64,000 nucleotides of DNA, from contig CM060312.1 in the NCBI GenBank assembly GCA_030674185.1, positions 78,562,854-78,626,853 of the forward strand. Direction: 5' to 3'. The notes beneath the pieces were generated by a model. That model ran no database searches. It was given only the letters and a program-made list of their open reading frames with translations, and was not told where the DNA came from. Position 1 is the stretch's first letter, and every line of letters starts with the position of its first letter. Below, in pieces: positions 55,501 to 64,000 of the stretch. The stretch comes from Monoplex corrugatus (Eukaryota; Mollusca; Gastropoda; Littorinimorpha; Ranellidae). The position numbers and the translations under genes were made by a program.

Positions 55501-57296
55501 CAGAAATCTAGCCATGATCACAGGAAGTACATGTAGTTATGCCCTAAATACAGAAATCTAGCCATGATCACAGGAAGTACATGTAGTTATGCCCTAAATG
55601 CAGAAATCTAGCCATGATCACAGGAAGTACATGTAGTTATGCCCTAAATACAGAAATCTAGCCATGATCACAGGAAGTACATGTAGTTATGCCCTAAATG
55701 CAGAAATCCAGCCATGACCACAGCAAGTACATGTAGTTATGCCCTAAATACAGAAATCTAGCCATGATCACAGAAGTACATGTAGTTATGCCCTAAATGC
55801 AGAAATCCAGCCATGACCACAGCAAGTACATGTAGTTATGCCCTAAATGCAGAAATCCAGCCATGACCACAGAAAGTACATGTAGTTATGCCCTAAATCA
55901 GAAATCTAGCCATGATCACAGAAGTACATGTAGTTATGCCCTAAATGCAGAAATCAGCCATGACCACAGAAGTACATGTAGTTATGCCCTAAATACAGAA
56001 ATCTAGCCATGATCACAGAAAAGTACATGTAGTTATGCCCTAAATGCAGAAATCTAGCCATGACCACAGAAAGTACATGTAGTTATGCCCTAAATGCAGA
56101 AATCTAGCCATGATCACAGAAGTACATGTAGTTATGCCCTAAATGCAGAAATCTAGCCATGATCCACAGGAAGTACATGTAGTTATGCCCTAAATACAGA
56201 AATCTAGCCATGATCACAGGAAGTACATGTAGTTATGCCCTAAATACAGAAATCTAGCCATGATCACAGGAAGTACATGTAGTTATGCCCTAAATGCAGA
56301 AATCTAAGCCATGACCACAGGAAGTACATGTAGTTATGCCCTAAATACAGAAATCAGCCATGACCACAGAAGTACATGTAGTTATGCCCTAAATACAGAA
56401 AATCTAGCATGACCACAGAAGTACATGTAGTTATGCCCTAAATACAGAAATCTAGCCATGACCACAGAAAAGTACATGTAGTTATGCCCTAAATAGCAGA
56501 AATCTAGCCATGACCACAGAAAGTACATGTAGTTATGCCCTAAATGCAGAAATCTAGCCATGACCACAGCAAGTACATGTAGTTACCCCTAAATGCAGAA
56601 AATCTAATATGACCACAGAAGTACATGTACTTATCCCCTAAATCAGAAAGCTGACATGACCACAGAAAGTACATGTAGTTATCCCTAAAATGCAGAAATC
56701 TAGCCATGATCACAGAAAGTACATGTATTACCCTAAATCAGAAATCTACATGACCACAGAAGAACATGTATAATCCTAATACAGAAATCTAACATATGAC
56801 ACAGAAATACATGTAGTTATCCCTAAATGCAGAAATCTAAATATGACACAGAAAGTACATGTAGTTATCCCAAATGCAGAAATCTAAACATGACCACAGA
56901 AGTACATGTAGTTAGCCCTAAATGCAGAAATCCAACATGACCACAGAAGTACATGTAGTTATACCCTAAATGCGAAATCCTAGATGACCACAGGAAGTAC
57001 ATGTAGTTATCCCCTAAATGCAGAAATCTCAATACGACCACAGAAGGTACATGTAGTTATACCCTAAATACAGAAACAGATCTAAATATGACCGCAGAAA
57101 GTACACACATTTATTCCCTAAATGCAGAAATCTGTATATGACCACAAAAGGCACATGTAGTTATCCAAGTTAAATGCAGAAATCTGAATATGACCACGGA
57201 AAATACACTTATTTATCCCCTAAATGCAGAAAGCTGAATATGACCACAGAAAGTACATGTAGTTATCCCCTAAATGCAAAAGTCTTAATATGACCA
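52505..57296. repeat. 50-bp satellite array, about 95 units
   Basis: Unit AGAAATCTAGCCATGATCAC, AGGAAGTACATGTAGTTATG, CCCTAAATAC. Central units (about 52980-56580) are near-identical with two alternating base sets (AAATAC with GATCAC; AAATGC with GACCAC). Edge units are diverged and read GAATATGACCACAGAAAGTA, CATGTACTTATCCCC. Older edge units hold the palindrome AGTACATGTACT. Continues at 58004-58410 beyond an insertion. Confidence 0.96.
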
Positions 57297-58003
57297 CAAT
57301 GATTCACATTTTCTGAACCCCCAATAGGATACAGTGTTCTGGACATAGAAAATTAATAGGACACAGTGTCCTGGCTATGAAAAAACAATAGGACACCATT
57401 TTTTCGCAAAAAAACAAGTGTTTATTTAAAATAAGTCCAGTAATGCAGAACTCTGATATACCATAAAGCATTTGCAACAAAAATTACTAATTTTTAGTAA
57501 TTAGCCTACATCTTAAACAACACACAAATGAAATAATCAACAAACAGTTATTGTAAGTTAATACTGAAGTGCCGCTCACAGAATTGTCAGCTGTCTTGCC
57601 AGAACACAACAAATGTGTGAGAACAGTCTGATTTTTGTCGGCTTTTAGCCTTTTTTTAGGCGGCATTCTCACGATCTCAGAAAGAAAACAAACCCACGTG
57701 TATCGCAGATACGACCCGGACCGGCTGAAAATAGATCGCGCACGCTAACGGAGAATAACTGTCCACTGTCACTGTGTCAGCGGGCGTGTCAGCGACTACA
57801 AGGGCCTCGCACAGCCAGCGCTGCCGTTCAACGCGCTCGATAAAACACACTTGGCGTGTCCGCGATTTCCATGTAATAATCGGACACGGGTCCGCTCGGA
57901 TAGCATATCAATCGGACAGCGGGTCCGCTCAGAAGCAAAACAATCGGTCATTTCAAATTTCAATCGGTCAATGTCCGGAGTCCGAGGGAAATGTGAAACA
58001 CTG
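57297..58003 (-). mobile_element. hAT-like insertion in the satellite
   Basis: Left end CAATGATTCACATTTTC; right end, as complement, CAGTGTTTCACATTTCCC: 13 of the first 15 positions agree. Flanks both read TGACCA (57291-57296, 58004-58009), part of a possible 8-bp duplication blurred by the satellite. hAT elements have 8-bp duplications and termini starting CAGNG. On the minus strand 57672-57487 encodes MPPKKRLKADKNQTVLTHLL and then runs out, which resembles the basic N-terminus of some hAT-derived proteins. No catalytic domain, so a 707-bp deletion derivative. GC content is higher than in the surrounding array. Confidence 0.65.
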
Positions 58004-58410
58004 TGACCATAAAGAGTACATGTGTTTATCCCCTAAATGCAGAAATCTGAATATAACTGCAGGAAGTACTTGCACTTATTCTTTAAATGCAAAGTATCAT
58101 CACAGAAAATACAAACATTTACCTCCTAAATGCAGAAAATCTGAGTATTTTCAGAAAAAATACATGTACTTATCCCATAAATGCAAAACTCATCACAATA
58201 ACCTAAGTGCAGAAATCTGAGTATTTTCACAAAATATAGATGTACCTATCCCCTTATTACAGAAATCTGATTATTATCCCCCAAAAAAACAGAACAAAAC
58301 ATGTACTCATCCACAAAATGCAGAAATCTGAGTATCATCACAGAAAATATATCTATCCCCTAAATGCAAAAATATGAGTATTATTATAGAAAGTACAAGT
58401 ACTTATCCCC
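58004..58410. repeat. 50-bp satellite, diverged right edge
   Basis: Eight or so degraded units with CTTATCCCCTAAATGCAGAA and ATCTGAGTATCATCACAGAA. The array is cut at 58410 by the LINE. Confidence 0.85.
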
Positions 58411-60760
58411 TATCTGGAGGGTAAAAGCGACCATGACGTCTTATCATTTCAATTAAATTTGGAAAAGCCTAAAGCTACAGATCAAGTAGAATTTATCTAT
58501 AATTTGAACCGGGGGGTCTACTCTAAATTAAGAACTATAATGGTTGAACACGATTGGAAGGCTATATCAGATATGGACGTAGAAGAAACCTGGAAGTATA
58601 TAAAGAATACTATACATGAAGGAATGGAGAAGTGTATCCCCAAAATAAGGAAAAATGCTAGGAAGAAATATACCCCAATCTGGATGAATAAAAAAGCTAT
58701 GAGAAGCATTAAAAAGTACAAATTATTTAAAAGATACTTAAGTACTAAATCAGGAGAGAATTTTTTTAATTACATACGGGAAAGAAATAAATGCACAAAA
58801 CTGTTAAAGGTAACAAAAAGGGAATATGAAAAAAAGGTTGCTAAAGATAGTAAAGATAATCCTAAATTATTTTGGAAGTATGTTCAAAATAGGTTAAAAA
58901 TCAATACAGATATAGGTGCTCTAACTAAACCAGATGGATCCTTGGCTGTAAATGATAAAGAAAAAGCAGAAACTCTAAATGACTTCTTTGCTAGTGTTTT
59001 TACATGTGAAGATGTAACAAATATACCCTTACTGGCTGAATGTGCATATTCAAAATGGTGTATCCTTGGCAGAGGTAAGAGTTACCCCAAAAGCAGTGAG
59101 TGACAAATTACTTAACTTAACCCAAATAAAGCACAGAGACCTGACCATATTCCTTCAAAAGTTTTAAAAGAACTAGGTGAAGAACTATCAGTCCCACTAT
59201 GTTCTCTGTTCAACAAGACATTAGAATCAGGTACTCTACCACAAGTCTGGAAGACAGCTGAAGTAACAACTTAGTTTAAAAGGGGTTCTAAAGCAGATCC
59301 AGGAAACTATAGACCAGTCAGCCTGACTTGTGTGATATGTAAAGTGTTAGAAAGCATAATCAGAGATTCAATAGTAACTCACTTTACGGATAATGAATTG
59401 TATGCAAAGTGTCAGCATGGGTTTTGTAAAAAACGATTTTGTGTAACACAATTACTTGAAGTAGTAGAAGATATGACAAAAATATTAGATGATGGTCATA
59501 ATGTTGATGTTATATATTTAGATTTTAAGAAGGCTTTTGATACTGAGCCCCATGAAAGGTTACTTGTCAAATTGTCTGCTTATGGTATATCTGGCAAACT
59601 ATTAAACTGGATACAAGGTTTTTTTGAAAGATCGAGTAAAGCATGTGAGAGTAAGTGGTGAAAGATCTAATAAAGCTAAGATTTTAAGTGGTATACCTCA
59701 GGGTAGTATCCTGGGCCCAATACTATTCACAGTATTTATAAATGACTTGCCAATATCATTAAATAGCACCTGTAAAATATTTGCAGATGGTACAAAACTA
59801 TATGACAACACATCTCAATTCGCCGATTTACAAAATGATATATAAACTCCAAGATTGGTCAGATGTATGGAATCTATATTTCAATATTTCTAAATGTGGT
59901 GTACTACATATTGGTAAAACCAATCAAGAACACACATACTACATGAGACAAAATGACAGCATAAAGCAGATAAAAGCCCTAAAAGAGGAAAAAGATTTGG
60001 GAGTTACTTTTGATAGCATGTTGTCCTTTGATGTACATATTGGTAAAATAGTTAATAAAGCAAATCAAATGTTGGGAGTTATTAGGAGAAGCTTTTCTTA
60101 CTTAAATAAGGATATATTTCTACAACTATATAAATCTTTTGTTAGACCACATTTGGTATGCAAATGCAATATGATGTCCATCCTTGAAAAGACAGCGCAA
60201 ATAGAAACTAGAAAGAGTACAAAGACGTGCAACAAAGCGATTAAAAGAATGCAAAGATAAATCTTATGCAGAACGATTGAAGTATTTGAATTTACACTCA
60301 CTTAAAGGCAGAAGGACAAGAGGTGACCTTATTCAAACATATAAGATATTTAATGGAGTTGATAATATTTGTGTTGACTCACTCTTTTCTGTTTCACAAT
60401 GTAATATCACAAGAAATACGGAAGGAAAGATATTTATTCAGCACTGTCGTACTAACACAAGAAAATTTTCCTTTTCAAATCGAGTAGCCCCTTTGTGAAA
60501 TAAACTGCAAACTAACATGAAACTTGCACAAGATACTAACAAATTCAAGAATTTTTTAGACGAAATTCCAAAATTCAAAGAACTTTTCACTGATTATGAT
60601 GATTAAATGCCTGATTAGGCTTTATGTAAACAAAAAGAAAATGCGCATTTTAACACCTATACTTAGAAATATTTGACAAAGAGGGGACGTAAAGAGGCCG
60701 CGAGGCCTATGCCATTGAAAGCTAGTCCCTATTACTACTACTACTACTAAAAAATAAAAT
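58411..60760 (+). pseudogene. CR1-like non-LTR retrotransposon, 5' truncated in the endonuclease
   Basis: Begins inside the endonuclease at LEGKSDHDVLSFQLNLEKPK (the S-D-H motif), then a 200-residue linker (EETWKYIKNTIHEGMEKCIP, KYTPIWMNKKAMRSIKKYKL, NPKLFWKYVQNRL). Reverse transcriptase: YRPVSLTCVICKVLESIIRD, YAKCQHGFCKKRFCVTQLLE, VDVIYLDFKKAFDTEPHERL, ILSGIPQGSILGPILFTVFI and F-A-D-G-T-K-L-Y where F-A-D-D is required, so it is catalytically dead. Then LGVTFDSMLSFDVHIGKIVN, LYKSFVRPHLV and, in a shifted frame, SYAERLKYLNLHSLKGRRTR, GDLIQTYKIFNGVDN and SFSNRVAPLWNKLQ with TGG altered to TGA. Ends near 60600; the 3' part continues to CTACTACTACTACTA at about 60733-60750, a short-repeat tail. 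Inserted at the edge of the 50-bp array. Confidence 0.88.
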
Positions 60761-60824
60761 TTGTCAGCATTAATAATCATTGTTTCAAATGACAAATTAA
60801 TTGTCATATTTAGGTTGATGTGCA

Positions 60825-61150
60825 TGATTGTCAGATGGGTAAATATTGGATTTCCAATGGCAAGGTCGTGGGTTTGATCCTCATAGATGCCTCCATCAGA
60901 AGGGTAAGGGATAGATATTTTTCTGATGTCCTAGGTCAACATATATGCTGACCTGCCAGTGCATAAACATGCTCAGTGCTATACCCATGCATACATCTTA
61001 AAGATCCTGCAAGACATGTCAGTGGCTGCCTTATACTAATGCAAAAAACACTAAGCATGCCTGCCCACTAAATATGGAGTATGTAGATTGTGTAGCAACA
61101 TACAGCCTGCACAGTGTGAGCAAAACAATGGACACACATGCATCCAAAAA
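60825..61150 (+). mobile_element. tRNA-derived SINE-B
   Basis: Head GATTGTCAGATGGGTAAATA and GTCGTGGGTTTGATCCTC. Body TTCTGATGTCCTAGGTCAAC, TTAAAGATCCTGCAAGACAT, GCATGCCTGCCCACTAAATA, GTAGCAACATACAGCCTGCA. More diverged than the copies at 35109 and 4565. Confidence 0.68.
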
Positions 61151-61269
61151 TGATCTGAAAGCTAAGGGGAAAACATTACACAAATCAAAAGGCTGTTCAA
61201 GCAAGACCTGGTAGACCAACAGAGAAATACTGTGTGTCACTGTGTGTCTAACTCAAACTATTAATCATT

Positions 61270-61600
61270 AGGATTTTTTCTTTAAATTAAGCCTAACCAA
61301 CTACACAGAACCAAACCTAAGCTATAACTGTCTCAAAATATACAAATCACCTCCGTGACCCTGAAAAATTGGCAAAGAAAATTAAGTACGCATCTCAATG
61401 CATTCAAGCACATACTTCAAGACCTCTCATGTTGACCATTTTGCCCAACTTATCACCAAGGTGTTTAAAACAACAAAACAAATACGATGCATAAACATAC
61501 ACACCTAAAAACTTACCTAAAATACCTCACACTGCTTCTGCACATTTCCTTACAGCCAAAAATGCAGTGGATACATGTATGCAAATATCAATCCTAACAA
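61270..61600. repeat. Dispersed repeat D, copy 3 (partial)
   Basis: TTTAAATTAAGCCTAACCAA, AAATTAAGTACGCATCTCAA, ACTTATCACCAAGGTGTTTA, CTAAAATACCTCACACTGCT match, with divergence, the left part of copies 1 and 2. Shows that repeat D is dispersed and not just part of the CA-rich block. Confidence 0.65.
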
Positions 61601-62296
61601 TTGATCTGAACAGATTGACTTGATGGAAAATCTGCAATTGGAAGAGGCACTTGGTAACATGTGCTAGCGAGGCACTAACCTGAGTTTTGGATATTTGAGA
61701 TATATATGTGCATTTTTTAAATCTACAATCTTTTCTGATCATTTCAATATCTAGTTAAAAGTAATAGGGCCAAAATGTTGAAACTGGCCATTTGAAATAA
61801 CATATATCTCCAGATGCAGGATTAAAAAAAAAAAAAAAAGCTTCAAAAGATTTTGCACATTAGTATATGTCTTCCCCCCCCCCCCCTTTTTTTTTAAAAA
61901 ATTTTTTTTAACCACATCCATTCAGCCATTGTTAGATGACACACAGCACATGAAATTCATGCTCCCCAGGAAATATTTTTTTGAATATAGATCCAAAATA
62001 GTGTAATCTGACACTGTTACAAATTTATGGCTTGTTTATGCTCCTTTTTACTGAAGCAAATAATCTATACACACTCACGTAACACTGGTGTCAGATTTCA
62101 AGAAAAATAATTCGGTATTTTTTCTAATGTATGCTCCAACAAACATTAAACAACCTAGACTGTATAGTTTCAAGGTTCTTTGCAGTTTTCTTCCTCATCT
62201 GGTGCTTCCTTGATCTGAAATAGTCTGAAAGTTTGTGGATGCCTGCTCAGTTATTTTAACATACTTCACACTACACAGCAACACAGACAGAGCTGG
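61601..62296. other. No gene seen
   Basis: AT-rich, with an A-run at 61827-61840 and C/T homopolymers at 61876-61895. No feature recognised. Confidence 0.4.
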
Positions 62297-62302
62297 CCTC
62301 AC

Positions 62303-62343
62303 CAGCCTCTACTATTTTTTGAAAGCCATGCGCTCATTTCCAT
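62303..62343 (-). CDS. Candidate first coding exon, protein unknown
   Basis: Minus strand: ATG at 62343 gives MEMSAWLSKNSRG, and the exon would end at 62303 before a good donor, GTGAGG (62297-62302). About 180 bp upstream lies ACTTCCGGT (62518-62526), an ETS-type promoter element typical of housekeeping promoters. CpG is locally raised. An out-of-frame ATG lies 5 bp upstream. Downstream exons were not found with confidence; the weak candidates at 35.4 and 34.6 kb are on the same strand but 27 kb away. Confidence 0.3.
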
Positions 62344-62639
62344 AACATCAATTTCTCCTGACCCTCCACTCCCAACACCGCTTATTTTTACAATTTTTGT
62401 CAACGTTTTTGCTGTAGCAGACCCTCTCTCCAGAATATCGGCTCGAGACACGGTCACACTCTTCAATGAAAAGTTTTGCAGTTTTGAAAACAAGCCGCGC
62501 CTGACAAACGAAAAAACACCGGAAGTGACTCTAGCAGAACATGATACCGGATTTATCCCCCTTCCCGAAGTTTCGCCATCTGCTTCGAGTTCTGAACAGC
62601 CTGACAAACAGCCGACTGTTTTGCAGAAGAAGAAAAATA

Positions 62640-62757
62640 TATTAGTCCGCTTTACAGATACATCATTGACGGTATTACTCAAATCTCCTCACTTACATCA
62701 CAGGTGTCTATTTCTCAAGCCTGGTTGATGCCAGGCTACGATAGTAATTGTATTATG
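62640..62757 (+). mobile_element. SINE-A fragment, diverged
   Basis: CTTTACAGATACATCATTGA, ATTACTCAAATCTCCTC, CACAGGTGTCTATTTCTC and GCCTGGTTGATGCCAGG follow the middle of SINE-A. Confidence 0.6.
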
Positions 62758-64000
62758 ATGGTATTGTACACGTGTAAATGATCAATCAAAGGCAACAAAA
62801 AGAGTCATTTTTGTTGATTTTCATCGGTGTTTCCCTGTCTACTGCAGCCGCAAACGATCGACATCCCTTCCTGTTGCTTAAGTTATATATTGTGTTTAAT
62901 GAAGCGTGGGCAGTACCTCAGTGTGGAAGTAGGTTCTGTAGATCTACGTGGCTGCCATCTGACACACTTTACTACGACACACGCGTGTTTACAGTGAGAG
63001 AGAGGTGGTCATACAGAACAAGCTACAGAGATAGAGAAAGAGAGAGAGAGAGAGAGAGTTCGTCGGGAAGTAGATCACTCAGATATTCAAGCCTGATGAC
63101 TGATGTAAAGTCCCACCAACCAAAAGCTGGCATTTCATGAGCAACCCATTTAGATCCAAAAAGTAAAAAATAGCTTCTACAGCTCGTATTTATGTTTTAC
63201 GCCTGTGATCTGTAAGCCGCGAATCAATTGTCACTGGACAGGACCATGTTGTTGCGATGAAAAGGGGTCAGCAAGTGATCACTTAATTCGCTTTGGCAAG
63301 CGTCACACTGTGACTGTGTCATCGTTCTAAAATACCTTTATTTTCATTGGTAGGCTAAAATCCTAGAAGTTCGGCTGTTCCTAAAATCCCTGAACCGAAA
63401 CCAGTTTCTTTTCCCCTTTTTCGGTAACTGTAGTGATTGCATTTTCAATGTTGTGAGGCAAATCCAGACGTCAGTCGGATTTTACAACTTCCAAAATCAG
63501 TTGGTTTTTTAGATCAGTTTAGCCTACCGGTACCTACCTTCTCCTCCCCCCTTCTTTTCGTCTCCATTTCAAGACCTTGTCAGCACAGTTTTGCGCAAAC
63601 TCAAAAAGTCTGCCAGATTGGCTAAGTGCGACAGATCTGGTAAAGTATAAGCCGTCTATTTAAGTAGGTCTATCTCATCTGATCTACGTTCTATGGGACT
63701 GACGTCACACTGACTATGAGCTGTTGTCATGTGTCAAACTTGCTTTACAGTCTGTTGGGGACAATGCATCATCATTAGATTGAGTAAATTATTTTTAATT
63801 TCCACTTGTAAACTCGAATTTGGGATGGAGTGGTATTATATAAGAGTACACGTAAAGAAATCCTAAAGAGGAAACAGTACTCGAAAGGAATGGTGAGTTG
63901 ACAGAATGGACATCTTACAGACTATTACTCTTAAATTACATGATAATACTCAATCTACGTACCCCAAAATGAAGACACCACAAAAACTTGGACGTACCAG
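62758..64000. other. No gene seen; short (GA)n tract
   Basis: Unique sequence with a (GA)n tract at 63029-63058. No splice-supported coding frame, RNA or repeat recognised up to the window edge. Confidence 0.4.

Noticed and set aside
62778..63140. Plus-strand frame of 120 codons starting M-I-N-Q-R-Q
   Set aside because: Contains an Arg-Glu run from (GA)n, no splice or conservation clue, and ordinary base composition for intergenic DNA.

Overview
This window looks like non-coding-rich nuclear DNA of an invertebrate animal. It holds dense microsatellites, several large tandem arrays, decayed non-LTR retrotransposons of at least four families, tRNA-derived SINEs, cut-and-paste transposon remnants, one 5S rRNA gene and very few host exons. 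A marine mollusc (gastropod-like) is my best guess, inferred from the repeat style and the 5S sequence and not proven. There is no sign of prokaryotic organisation: no operons, CRISPR or phage genes.

Layout. 1-430 holds the last coding exon of a small lysine-rich protein recognisably like SMKR1, with a one-base frame break. 430-7.2 kb is microsatellite and SINE territory with two RTE-type LINE 3' ends on the minus strand. 7.24-9.55 kb is a 13/14-bp minisatellite. 9.6-11.45 kb is a nested block: a SINE split by an L2/CR1-like LINE fragment plus a short reverse-transcriptase fragment that also occurs at 6.7 kb. 12.6-15.5 kb holds an RTE 3' end, a pogo/Tigger-like non-autonomous element and a broken Tc1/mariner transposase. 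18-20.7 kb holds SINEs and hairpin elements. 20.9-26.3 kb is a large LINE whose 5' half lies inverted against its 3' half and which is itself interrupted by another (RTE) LINE. 28.0-29.2, 33.2-33.6, 37.2-38.5, 39.5-40.6 and 52.5-58.4 kb are tandem arrays of 55, 31, 18, 52 and 50 bp units. The 5S rRNA gene is at 32.34 kb. 43.1-50.3 kb is a higher-order duplicated block full of (CA)n. 51.0-52.5 kb is a decayed RTE reverse transcriptase with an internal triplication. 57.30-58.00 kb is a hAT-like insertion in the 50-bp array, and 58.4-60.8 kb is a CR1-like LINE that lands at the array's right edge.

The most notable items are: a six-copy family of nested-palindrome elements bounded by TTAA and CCC (piggyBac-like MITE); the 5S gene with a compensatory base-pair change in helix I; the apparent twin-primed LINE inversion with nested insertion; a minisatellite that arose inside a dispersed repeat; RTE 3' ends whose stop codon merges with the (ATG)n tail; and the SMKR1-like exon. 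Possible host exons on the minus strand (34.47-34.64, 35.42-35.50 and 62.30-62.34 kb) are weak, splice-signal-based calls. Every reverse transcriptase domain seen is visibly broken, so the window is a graveyard with no active element identified.
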